Notes: a model not told the origin generated them from the letters alone. Positions 16,880-26,589 are shown, counted from the first letter of the stretch. The stretch is 64,000 bases of DNA from VAZQ01 sp963753575 (GCA_963753575.1 CAVWCR010000003.1:682001-746000); one strand, 5' to 3'. Translations and numbers: made by a program.

Positions 16880-17017
16880 CCGCGGATGTTGTTATGCGCG
16901 ATAGCGGGCCCGTCCGCGGGCGTCGCTCCATCGCCGCCGCAACAATCCGCTCTTCTCAGACCTCGACCAACGACGGCGACGCTGAACCGACGTGATGACT
17001 ACAGCCGCCTTCGTCAT
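16880..17017 (-). pseudogene. IS66-type small ORF (TnpA-like) remnant
   Basis: MTKAAVVITSVQRRRRWSRS, then EK and, after a frameshift, ERIVAAAME match the start of the small HTH protein of IS66-like elements. It abuts the IstB remnant, so two IS fragments are fused. Only about 45 codons can be followed. Confidence 0.4.
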
Positions 17018-17321
17018 AGGACTAGCCCAGTGATAGACCTAGGAATAGCCAGAAACACTCAACTCAGCAAGGTGGCCTTACTCGGCTTCCCCGGGAGATT
17101 ACGCTGCAGCTGGGGCCGCTGCCGCTGATGCCGAGCGAGTAGCTCTAGATGCGCATGAGCGACTGGCTGTGCTCGAGGCTACCTCCGGGCTTTACCGCGG
17201 AGCACAAAGCCGAAGAATATGTATCTCGGTCGGTAATGAGATAGGTCGAGGACCGTATAAGCGAAGCGATCGAGCGGGTGGGCGAGCGGCTAGATCGCAT
17301 CTAAGATGGCAGCAAGCAGAG
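17018..17321. other. Stop-rich stretch between IS remnants and ATPase pseudogene
   Basis: Roughly 300 bp with frequent CTAG/CTA on the + strand and no readable protein. Confidence 0.45.
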
Positions 17322-19184
17322 CTAAGCTGCCTTGGAAGGCCGGGACAGGTAAGATGACAAAGAGCGCTAGACGAGTTCGACGATGTGGAAGCGCGCGAGC
17401 ATGATAGTCGACAGAGCGTATGGGGAAAGCGCGCGGTCGATGTCGGTTGGGGTCTAAGTGCGCCCATTCACTAGATAGCGCACCGTCATGATGGCCTCGA
17501 CAAGTTGGCTTTCCAGCCACTCCTCGACGTATACAACGATCTACCGCTCGATCGCGACATCTCCGCCGGGGTTGAACTCCTTGGCGAAGAAGCCGACCAG
17601 GTCGCGGAACCCCTAAAATCGCGGTTCGCCTTAACCAGATCGCCTGTAAGGGTATAGCCGACGATCTCTGCGGCAAGGTCATCGAGCTCACCTTCTTCGA
17701 GCGTCTTTCTGCGCGCGAAATCCAATTTACTGACGGCTCCTTGGTCGAAACCACTACGGCGCTGACCGGTTCGCCACCCGAGTAGACGAGGTCGGCCAGG
17801 TAGTCATCGCTTGATCGTCGACCGCGGTGACCGCCGCTACCACCACCGGAGTGCTCACGTTGCGTATCGCCTGACAAACCGCCGCCGCCGGCTGCTAGCG
17901 CAACGCGCGCAGGTTGCCATTGCTATCGCGCCGATAGCGAGTAGGCCGGAGGAGTTCCGGATTCGCTGCAATCGCTCGAGGATGCGTTCGCGGGTCTAGC
18001 CGTCGGGATCTCGTTCGGTCTACGCCATGATCTCGTCGATCTAGGCCTTGATCTCGTGCGGCATCTACTCCTTGAACTCAGCGCCGCATTTTTAGAACCA
18101 GTTTGCCTCCTGGACATCCTCGCCATTGAAAATGATCTGGCTACGTGCGGTGTCGGCGCGGATATCCAATGTTTTCTACGGCTCAATGTAGATCACGACG
18201 TGATCGGCACCGAACAAGATAGCGAAGCCCGCGAGAATGCGTCGCGCGGTAGGGGAAGTAAGACGCACATATACCTCGTCTTGGAAGACGAGGCCACTTT
18301 GCAGGTCCTGCCGCCGCGAGTGCTCATCTTCTTTGAGTTTCGCGAGGGTCAGCAAACACCCACCAGTGGGCGTCAGCCGTAGAAAGAGGTACGTCCCCAC
18401 GCTTCCGCATATAGATCGAACGGAGCTTCGACTCGTTGACGTTTTGGAAATTAAAGGTCTTGGCTGAAGGTGAGGGTTCCTCGGTCGGCCACTCATCCTC
18501 GTCCTTGGTGAGCACACGAACCTGAATTTTGATGTTGTCGGGGACTCTGAAAGTAGCGACCGGTCAGGTATGTGATCAGCCAGTTCATCTCGCCGCCTGC
18601 ATCGTCGGGGGAAAGCAGGTGTTGCTTTCCTCCGACATGCTAAGCAGCGTAACCTTTGTGCCATTGCGGTCGATCGTTTTCGGTTTGTATGTATCTTTGA
18701 TCTGAGGCGTCTAAGCAGGTCTGTCGGCCAACTGAAATGAAGCTAGGCCGTAAACACCTTCTTTATCGTCACTAGTAACTTGACCATCGAGCTCTTGCCT
18801 TCGTGCTAGGACTGATAGACAAGACTGTGACTGTTACGATGTAGCGCGGTGATCTTCGCGCTGACGCTGAAGTTCTGTGAGATGCCTTGTGTCTGGTTCG
18901 CGCTCTGAACGGCGAGCGCGTTCAGGTAATCGAGCATTTGCTGCGAACTCATGCTGTCGCTGTTGTCAACGATCGACAGCTTGTACTGATTGGTGCGCTT
19001 GAGGTTGTCCAGTCAATATCTATCGGATGATGCCATCTGAGAAGTCGCCTGCCTTTAGCTGGTGCTCGATCGCCTCGATGGCGTTTTCTGTGAGCTCTCG
19101 AATTTGTTGATTGGGCGGTGTGTCGGCGGCGAGGCGGTCTAATAGGAACGCAATATTCGCTACCTGCATTGCGCGAGTGGTCAT
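17322..19184 (-). pseudogene. Phage-type GHKL ATPase gene, riddled with TAG codons and frameshifts
   Basis: After CAGGAGAAGATC the frame starts MTTRAMQVANIAFLLDRLAA, IRELTENAIEAIEHQLKAG. It then gives, across frameshifts, YKLSIVDNSDSMSSQQMLDY, ISQNFSVSAKITALHRNSHS, GTKVTLLSMSEESNTCFPP, GEMNWLITYLTGRYFQ, NIKIQVRVLTKDEDEWP, SIYMRKRGDVPLSTADAHWW and finally WLESQLVEAIMTVRYLVNG. This is a GHKL (Hsp90/MutL-type) ATPase resembling ATP-binding proteins of phages and islands, about 620 codons. The ATP-site glycines of DNGxGM and GVGAK read serine (18951-18970 and 18854-18875). At least ten in-frame TAG codons occur, some at places where relatives have tryptophan. It cannot be active with the standard code. 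Confidence 0.65.
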
Positions 19185-19740
19185 GATCTTCTCCTGACGA
19201 GGCGGCCAAGGCTGCGTGGTTGGTGCCTTTCATCACATCGCGGCAGGCGGAGCTGAGGCTAGGGCGACGGTTAGCGATTTGAGGCGGCGCTAACATAGGA
19301 GCAGGCTTGACTGCCTGCAACGTAATGCTTGTCGTGGTGAAGGCGTCAGGAGGATCTCCGGCTGTCAACGCAAAGCCCCTGAGTATCGGGCTGCGAGACA
19401 CACAAGCTATTGATTTATCTATATATACACGTAATCTTTAATCTGGAGTAACGACGCTATCGCATTTTCCTCACGATTTGCGATTGGCTTCGAAGTAGTT
19501 GATCACTTGTTGCGCGGCACCGGCAGCATGCAAGTATAAGCTAATTTCCTTTCTGTCATCGGCTGGCTCGGGATCGGCAGAGAGCTAATTCTGACTAGTA
19601 ACGACAACGTGGTGTCGTCGAAGCGAGTAGCTCGGCGTGAACACGAGGGCGAACTGGTCTGATGCGCACGCTCGCAATCGACGCTCTGACTGTAAGATCG
19701 GCTGCTTTTACGCCAGCTCCTTCTCCCGACGGGGTGCGAT
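19185..19740. other. Upstream region of the GHKL pseudogene
   Basis: About 550 bp with ordinary C content and no convincing gene. The 150-codon minus frame crossing 18949-19401 runs out of frame with the GHKL start and has no ribosome site. Confidence 0.45.
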
Positions 19741-22430
19741 AATATTTGTATTAACTGTTTGTTAGATTATGCTGCAGTTATAAAAGAGTGGTTAAGGTAG
19801 GATGATAATGGGTTAAGATGGTGATTAGTGATGATAACTAGGTGAGAGATATTGTTTGTTTAGCTATATTACTATGCGTTGATAGAGTTGAAAAGCTAAT
19901 AGAGGTAGATTGTGATATACATGATTGAGAGTTTTTAAGGAATGTGAGATAGTTAGAGGTTTAACAATGTTTAGATGAGTAGGGGAAGAGTGGTAGATGA
20001 TGGTAAATATGATGAGCGTTATTGATACTTTGAATTAACACCTCTAAGAGATAATGAGAGTTTGAGTGAATAATTAGCTTTTTTAGTGCTAAATTTGTTG
20101 CCTCTCTGATCTGTTAGAGACTAGATCTGATTGCGTACTTAGATAATTTTTTCTAAGTTCTGCTAATATATGTGTTAAATAGCAGATATAGAGAGGTGTG
20201 CTGCTTCAGTATAGAGATTCTGTGTGTATGTTTTAGTTGAGAAGATGTGAAAAAAGGAAAGGTGCTGATTAATTGTGTTTGATAGAGATTGATATGAATA
20301 TGTGTTAGTGCAAATGAGATAGGTTCGCGTAGAGCTAGTTCTATTTGATGGTTGTTATTTGATTTTAGATGAGTGGTTTTTTGGCAGTTATAGATAAAGA
20401 TAGTAATTTTTGAAGAGATGTTAGAGTTAGCTTGTGAGAAATGAGATATGTTAGAGATGCGCTCTAGCACTAGTAAGATGTACGGTTTGTGAGTATATGG
20501 AGTGTGCTGAGATGAAGGTAGATTGAAGTGCTGTTTTAATAATGTTAGATTTTTGAGAGTGAGCTAGATTGAATGAGATGGAGATTATTGTTTATAGGTG
20601 TGTGAGATGCGCTGTGCTTGGTGAGATGCTAGTGCTGTATGAGATGGTAAGATTTGTAGTGATTGATAGGTTGGTATAGCTTTTGTGAGTTGAAGCATTC
20701 TGGCTTAATTAGCTTTGGTGACTTTCATAGTTTGAGTACTAAGGTTGGTTGCGAGATTAGCGCTTGTTTTGTGTTTTTCTTATGTTTGATATTGTTAGGT
20801 TTCTGGATTGCTTTAGAGTAAAACGAAGATATTGAAAGCTGTGATGATGTACTTAGGCAGAGTTATTTTATTTAGAGATAGAGATTGGCTGTAGTGTAAG
20901 GGATGTGAGCTTCTGGCTGTTGCTTCTTTAAGGTGTATACGCAGTGAATGAGAGCTGTTGCTTAGCGCTGAAGATAGATTTCTATATAGCGATGTGAGTG
21001 CTGCTATATTAGTTATCTGTTCTTTAGAGAGATAAGGGTTGAGTTTATCGCAGATTCAGAATGCGCTAGTTGGTGAGTTTCTATATGAAAAGAGTGATAC
21101 GCTTATACGCTGTTCCCTATGTTATGTTGATGTTAGATAAAGTGATGAACGCTTTGAAGAGTGTGTACTAATCTCGAAGATCTGCTACTCGGCTCACGTT
21201 AGTTGGAGCGGAGATAGTAATTCTCTTCTTAGCAGTTTAATAGGGTTTGCTAGAAAGGTTTTAGATAGGTAACTATGTTGCTGATGTAAGGCTAGGTGGT
21301 TTTTGTTTGCTTATAAACTGTAGATGAGTTCCTTAAGTTGTGAAAAGAATGTGCTAGAGTTTGAGAGAGAGCTGGTGCTTGGTATTATAGTTGATTTGCT
21401 GTGCAGAGCTTTAAGCATTAGATAATGTTTGATTGTTGATAGCGTCGCTTGCTAGTTGCTTTAAAAGGATGTGAGTGATTGAGGTTGCTATACTTTTGGG
21501 TTTGATGTTTGCTATTGTGCGCTGCTTGCGTTACTGATATTTATAGTGCTAGTTGCGCTGAGCTGGCCTACGCTTGGTAGAAAATGTAAGATTGCTTGCA
21601 GATGCTTGTGCATAATTAATAGCGATAGTTAGAGACTACAGAGTTGAAGATGCCAGAGAGAAAAGATAAAAGTGATGAGCGAAGAAGCTGTGTGAGGGAG
21701 AGATGAGTTGATAAGCTGAGCTTATAGGCGTAGTGTAGATGTGAAGAGAGGCTTAAAGGCTAGATGGAGAAGAGATGCTATGCGTTGGTAGAACAAGATA
21801 GCGTTTAGAATATGAAGTGATGATGCGCAGAGATGTGCCAGATATGCGATGTGATATAATGTGCGAAATAGTTTAGAGGTGATTGAAATAGTTGCTGTTA
21901 TACTTGAGAATGATGATTTAGTTAGGTTTGTGATGTGAGTAAGCGTTTGAAGCGAGAAGCAGAGATGTTATGCGGTTAATTACATGGTTTTAATGTGTTA
22001 GCTGCTTTCCTCTCATGATTAGGTATTTTGCGGTATTGTTGATACGCTAGATGAATTTGAAATGCGATGTGATGGTCTGTTTATAATGCGTTGGGCATTG
22101 CAAAGAGGTAACCCGCTGAGTGTTGTGGTAGAGTTGCACGTGATGTGTGACTCACGATCTGATTAGTGATGTTGATCAACGAAGAGAAGGAGCATTGGAG
22201 AAGAGTTGATATTGCATAGTTAGAGAGATGTGCTGCAGAAGGTTGAGAGCTAGCATGCGCGCAGATAAGAGCTGTGGTGCTTGAGCTTGGTGTGCGCTAT
22301 AGAAGGTTTTTAAATGAAGAACGCGATGAGCACTTGGCTTCACGTGTTCGTGTGATAGTTCGATGAGAGAGGCGTGTTGTGTGTGCGTAGAGATGCCAGT
22401 TAGGAGTTTGAGTTGCGCTGCGATGTTACG
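19741..22430. other. C-depleted, strand-asymmetric, stop-saturated tract
   Basis: Over about 2.7 kb the + strand is almost without cytosine outside GpC. In five 60-base lines where it is clearest (20401, 20581, 21661, 21721, 21841) there are 98 G, 94 A, 90 T and 18 C, and all 18 C follow a G. A patch near 21.1-21.25 kb is less depleted. Stop codons occur in every frame; the only frame over 60 codons (20153-20470, minus) has no Gly, Val, Asp or Trp. No repeat, RNA gene or known gene could be recognised. Confidence 0.75.
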
Positions 22431-22531
22431 CTGTCTGTGGCGTTGCGTGGCGGAGCGATTTCGCTAGTGATGCGAGTACGTTGGCGATGGTTCTATGTAT
22501 CGACATTTAGCACGTTTATTGGATCATTGAT

Positions 22532-22813
22532 ATGCTGGTATTCTGCGAACATCATTGTATTTGCATTAGCTTTTCACTGTTCATCGCTGTAATGGGTGCT
22601 GCTCCCATGCTAACGGTGCTTGTTTCACGTTTAGATAATTGGATGCTATATCGTCCGGCTCTTTCAATCGCAATTCCTACCATCAGCCTACTTGCAGCTT
22701 TTGGACCTTGGAGGAAGGCTTTGTCATTGTTTGACGCTGCGGAGCGTTGGCAGAACGGGTTCCTGCTGCTCGCTGCTGGCGCGGTTGTTCAAATGATTCT
22801 GTGTCTGGATTAA
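22532..22813 (+). CDS. Small hydrophobic protein, possibly a fragment
   Basis: Ninety-three residues with two or three hydrophobic segments (FSLFIAVMGAAPMLTVLV, ALSIAIPTISLLAAF, GFLLLAAGAVVQMILCL). No ribosome site is visible. It starts just where ordinary composition returns. It may be the remnant of a longer membrane protein; no family recognised. Confidence 0.35.
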   Translation: MLVFCEHHCICISFSLFIAVMGAAPMLTVLVSRLDNWMLYRPALSIAIPTISLLAAFGPWRKALSLFDAAERWQNGFLLLAAGAVVQMILCLD

Positions 22814-23030
22814 TAGAGATAGAAGCGACGGGACATCTCAGCTCAGTCTTCCAAAGAAGGCTCTTCGTCACTTAAGCTCTCTGCGCTACGTTCGCTGCGA
22901 GTTTGTTCTTCGTGACTGTTGGGTCTACCTGCTGATAAATATTTAAGAGAAATCGATCTTTCTCTGGAATCGGCTACGACTTATTTTCACTTTTTTCTGT
23001 GTCGGCTTTCGTCGGAAGAATTCTCTCGCA

Positions 23031-23412
23031 ATGTGGTTTGATAGGGGGTTCTATCAAGGAACTTTGTTTGCATCGGCTGGCCTAGTCGTGTTGTCGTGTT
23101 TGCTTTTTGCAGTTGGCGGATCAGCGGAGTACGCTTTGTTCATTGCGTCACTCTCCATCGGTACCGGTTATGCTGGTTATTTACCAGCGGTCATCGCGTA
23201 TGTCAGGAACTTTTGTCGTGGTAGACATACAACGATGTTGCTAGCTATTGGTGCAGCTGGCGTTGCAATTGGAGCGATCTTCGCTGGAACTGTGCCCATT
23301 CATGCAATATCAGATAGCAGTAATAATCGCTCTGTTTTGTGGGATTATCGCGCTAGGACTACTTATTCACAGTGGGCTCCTTTTTGGAATAGAGGTTAAG
23401 TGTGGTCTGTAA
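23031..23412 (+). pseudogene. MFS transporter fragment, frameshifted
   Basis: FYQGTLFASAGLVVLSCLLF, then GTGYAGYLPAVIAYVRNF and GRHTTMLLAIGAAGVAIGAI look like transmembrane helices 3-5 of a major facilitator transporter. After about 23.3 kb the frame shifts, and the +1 frame continues IAVIIALFCGIIALGLLIHS to the TAA at 23410. Both termini of a normal 400-residue transporter are missing. Confidence 0.5.
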
Positions 23413-23794
23413 GTTGCAGGTGCTATGGCGCGGGACAGCGCGGGAAATTTGATTTTTTTAGGCTTTAGTTGGCAGAGCTATTCGGTTGATAGAGCACCTT
23501 CGGTAGGGGGCATACAACTACATGCTATGGTAGCGGTCGTTAACCTCGACCCCGTAGCTCGTCAGCACCTGCCGCGTGTGAATCTCTATCTACCAACGTG
23601 GTTGCGAATCGAATTAGCTCAGTCGCACCAAAAATTCTTGAACCTCGTTCAGTGTAGCGCACAGTGTGCTGAATGCTGCTGTTATTCGGCGTGCAAAAAT
23701 TGGGCACGATGACGTAATTGCGGTCGGCGCCGCGGCACGAAATGTCCGCTACCTTCCAGCCCTCACGCAATGCAACGAATCGGAGGGCTGATCG

Positions 23795-23965
23795 ATGAAG
23801 CAATATGTCGGCTTGGACGTGTCGCAGCAGGAAACTTCGGTCTGTGTCGTCGATCAGGCGGGGCGGACCGTTTACGAAGGAAAGAGCCAAGTCGAACTCA
23901 GGCACCTTGACTGAACTGCTTCGCAAGCGAGCACCACACGCAGAACGCATCGGGTTTCTCTATAT
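23795..23965 (+). pseudogene. IS110-family transposase, 5' fragment
   Basis: MKQYVGLDVSQQETSVCVVD is the DEDD-type N-terminus of IS110 transposases. After a frameshift near 23908 the sequence continues TLTELLRKRAPHAERIGF and then similarity stops. The remaining two thirds, including the serine motif domain, are absent. Confidence 0.7.
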
Positions 23966-24149
23966 TTGGTGATCATCGAACGAGCTCAGCCGCGATCCGA
24001 GAAGCTGCTGATCAATTGAGCGCCGGCGACATATTGCTGATCGAACTCCACCGAGCCGGGCCGAGATATAATTTCCGGTCAGACAACCTTGAGAGAGGGT
24101 ACATCGCAGTTGAATGGTGGCCCGATGATTTTGAAGCAATCCAATACGC

Positions 24150-24533
24150 AATTCGCCGCGGCGTCAGCGTGCGCCGCTGATAGGCCCGCAGCGCCTTGCT
24201 CTTCCACTCGGCCGTCTCGCCATCGGGGGTGTTCAGTCGGGCGCGCGGCACCGCAATCTGGATCGGTCCGAACGTGCCGGTCAGCGACCGCGGCCGGGTA
24301 CCGTGGCGGTGGCCTGTAACGTCCGCACTTCCTTCATCGCCGGCTTTCTTGTTTCGTTCGTAACGCGGGCGGGCCAGAACAGTATCGAGCTCGCCGCGGA
24401 TCAGCTCTTCGATGAATTCACGCGCCCGAGTGCGCACCGCGGTCTCAATCGGATCGAACCAGTTGTCGAAAAGATCAACAGCCATCTCGGCTGCAGGCTG
24501 CGAAGAATTAAGCTTCGTGATATGGCTCGTCAT
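24150..24533 (-). pseudogene. IS256-family (mutator) transposase, 5' fragment
   Basis: The minus frame begins MTSHITKLNSSQPAAEMAVD and continues REFIEELIRGELDTVLARPR, HRHGTRPRSLTGTFGPIQIA and ETAEWKSKALRAYQRRTL, the N-terminal domain of mutator-type transposases. Similarity ends before the first catalytic aspartate. The open frame runs on to about 24012 in unrelated sequence. Confidence 0.75.
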
Positions 24534-24663
24534 GGCGTGGTCTCCAGTCCGACGCTTCAACGCCGGATGATTCGAGGTTGAACACCCCGGAGACTACGCC
24601 ACCCTCAATTCCTACCAACCCAGCGACGGCACCTCGACTGAAACGATAAACATTGTGTTGTGC

Positions 24664-24867
24664 TCAGCAGGCATTTTCATGAGTGCCGTATGTTGTTTCC
24701 CACTCAAACAACGGATTGCGCACGCCATCATGTACGAGATTAAAGAAGGTGGAGTGCGAGAGTGCCACGAGTATCTTATCGTCAAACAGAGTGCGAAGCT
24801 CTAGTTTCGAGCGATACGTGTCTTCATGCCAAATCATCATTGACGTAACGTGATCGGTTCCCCTCAT
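24664..24867 (-). CDS. Possible small hypothetical protein
   Basis: Sixty-seven residues with balanced composition (MIWHEDTYRSKLELRTLFDD, VRNPLFEWETTYG) but no clear ribosome site. It lies in the right part of the island, where decay is lighter. It could be a gene fragment. Confidence 0.3.
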   Translation of the reverse strand: MRGTDHVTSMMIWHEDTYRSKLELRTLFDDKILVALSHSTFFNLVHDGVRNPLFEWETTYGTHENAC

Positions 24868-24927
24868 TCACGGAATCTCTGAGAAGGACAACCAATTCGG
24901 CGTGACAACTCGTCATCGCCGTGAGTT

Positions 24928-25197
24928 CTAACCGCATTGCTGCGAACGTATTGGCTGCCTCGTATGCTCCGAAAATCCGCTGGAGCAGCCAGCCCATATC
25001 TTCTGCTTTCCCTCAGTACTGAAATCCCCCCAGATAGGTCCAGGACCGAAATACTGCTCGTTGTGAGCAGTTAGGCGTTTCCCGAGTTCGCTCTTCCAAA
25101 AGTTTTCAACCGACGTTTGCTCTTTCGATTTAGGAAGCCCGAACATTCTAAGTCCCCGTGCGAGCTGCATCATAGCGCACCACCGCAAAGCGCGCAC
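24928..25197 (-). CDS. Possible hypothetical protein or fragment
   Basis: Up to 89 residues, with a plausible core (MFGLPKSKEQTSVENFWKSE, NEQYFGPGPIWGDFST) and a less convincing end. No family recognised and the start is uncertain. Confidence 0.3.
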   Translation of the reverse strand: MRALRWCAMMQLARGLRMFGLPKSKEQTSVENFWKSELGKRLTAHNEQYFGPGPIWGDFSTEGKQKIWAGCSSGFSEHTRQPIRSQQCG

Positions 25198-25319
25198 TGT
25201 AGAAGTCGGGTCGGTAATTTTCTTGTGTCTGAAAAATATAGCGAATTCAATGCGTTATACGATCAATGTGGGTTCACCCCTGGCGTCAACTCCATTCATT
25301 ATCGCGCTCCCATCGATAG

Positions 25320-26102
25320 TCAAAATTTGATGTTGGCTTCGCGAGCCGCAGATATTTCGGCGAGCCGATCCCTTCGCTCATGCTTGTAGTTAAAATAGCT
25401 GTCCATACCGCTAAGAAAGCGGGAGCTCATGAAGCGCCATCGGACCGTAGAGCCGTCGTCTTCAACTAACCAGTCGCCCGCGACATAGTCTGGTGTGCTG
25501 TGAAAGATCATTACCAGCGAAGCCGCAAGGCTGCGAAGGATCAATTGGTTCAATTCGTCGATCTCTGCCGCGGTCTCGTTCCCCGCCGTTCGCCCGCTAT
25601 CGACAGCCGCCATGCGCTCACGAATTTGAGCAGGGGTGAGGTGCACATAACCCGAAGCGAGGCCGTAGAGCCGCCCCACCTCATCCGCAAACACGGGACG
25701 GAGAGTGTCCGGTAGCATGTGAAGAGTGAGGCGTTCCTTGATCGATATGCGTTGGGAGGACAGTTCGTTCTTGAACTCCGCAAGCTTATCTTTTATGGGG
25801 GCGGCGTAATTTCGTTGCTGCACAAAACACAACTTGATCGAAGATTTGAGCACAAAGCGCAACTCGCGCTTCGCCACAGACAAAAGGCCTTCTATCCCGA
25901 GTGACACGAGAGAAAGTGCCGACTGAAGAAAGTCGTGGGCAAGACAGAAGAGAAGATGGGTCTCGACGTATTTGGGGTCGCGTCCCGTGTCGGCGATGAT
26001 GAAACCGAGCCCCTGTAGATAGGAGCCGACAATCGCTTCCGTGTCGCGCTGCAGGCTCTGCAGCACGATTGGCAAGTCTTCGAATTTGGTTCGCGTCAGC
26101 AT
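25320..26102 (-). CDS. Intact island cargo protein of unknown function
   Basis: A 260-residue soluble, mostly helical protein with an AAGGAC ribosome site before its ATG. Notable stretches are VETHLLFCLAHDFLQSALSL, FVLKSSIKLCFVQQRNYAAP and GLASGYVHLTPAQIRERMAA. The pattern of a helical bundle with a conserved Y-V-H near the middle recalls small-molecule- or RNA-related helical families such as DUF5677, but this is a guess. It is the only long intact gene in the right half of the element, next to attR, where cargo genes usually sit. Confidence 0.65.
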   Translation of the reverse strand: MLTRTKFEDLPIVLQSLQRDTEAIVGSYLQGLGFIIADTGRDPKYVETHLLFCLAHDFLQSALSLVSLGIEGLLSVAKRELRFVLKSSIKLCFVQQRNYAAPIKDKLAEFKNELSSQRISIKERLTLHMLPDTLRPVFADEVGRLYGLASGYVHLTPAQIRERMAAVDSGRTAGNETAAEIDELNQLILRSLAASLVMIFHSTPDYVAGDWLVEDDGSTVRWRFMSSRFLSGMDSYFNYKHERRDRLAEISAAREANIKF

Positions 26103-26224
26103 TTGTCCTTGCTAGTCGGCTTGTGGCTACCCGCGAAGTCGAGTGGCGGATTGCAGATCGCCTTGGATCACGGCGAGGTCCGATGAATGCAAAGCTAAGA
26201 AAGTGATCATTTCGACCGCCCGAT

Positions 26225-26250
26225 ACTACAAAACACGCTACAAAACGAGG
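26225..26250. repeat. Possible integrase arm-type sites, right end
   Basis: ACTACAAAAC and GCTACAAAAC stand 10 bp apart, about 60 bp inside the right att core. They mirror the GCTACAAA copies inside the left end. Confidence 0.45.
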
Positions 26251-26306
26251 GGCGGCTGATCGAAAATCAGCAATAATTACATAGGCTTGCGGAGGAGATG
26301 GCCGAT

Positions 26307-26323
26307 TCCTCTCGACCGCACCA
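26307..26323 (+). repeat. attR core (17 bp)
   Basis: TCCTCTCGACCGCACCA is identical to the 3' end of tRNA-Leu at 11932-11948. Beyond it ordinary chromosomal sequence resumes. Confidence 0.9.
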
Positions 26324-26589
26324 GCGCTCCTGGCCTTCAAGGAAGGATCAGGAGCCGCGCCGATTTGATCCGGATGATTTGATCCGGATGACGTGGTTCG
26401 GACAATTTGATTCATCTGCTTAATTCATCCGCGGGCGACAACGAATGTCGACCGGCGGTCTGCGTCGCGTCCGCGCCTACCGCTCCTGCACAGAAACCAG
26501 GCGCTCTAATAACACAATTAACACACGCCAAATTTTTTCGGCCGATACTACCGGCAGATCGTCTATGCAACCACAATGACGTATCACGA

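Larger units (their letters stand above)
11932..26323. mobile_element. Decayed integrative element (phage or satellite-like) in tRNA-Leu
   Basis: The element is bounded by direct repeats TCCTCTCGACCGCACCA at 11932-11948 (inside the tRNA) and 26307-26323. Next to the left end lies the truncated start of a tyrosine integrase, and both ends carry GCTACAAA-type repeats that could be integrase arm sites. Inside are HTH proteins, a primase-polymerase/helicase gene, iteron-like repeats and a phage-type GHKL ATPase gene, all broken except for the first HTH gene and one cargo gene. The module int, small DNA-binding protein, primase-helicase and origin recalls phage satellites. Base composition inside differs sharply from the chromosome. 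Confidence 0.85.

Noticed and set aside
18949..19401. 150-codon minus frame across the GHKL start
   Set aside because: The true GHKL start lies in another frame with a good ribosome site; this frame is arginine/serine rich.
19741..22430. CRISPR array or other repeat locus in the AT-rich tract
   Set aside because: No regular direct repeats or spacers are seen; the apparent similarity of lines is due to low base diversity.
11949..26306. Antiphage defence island
   Set aside because: No recognisable defence gene (restriction, CBASS, retron, Abi) could be read; the intact cargo gene remains unassigned.
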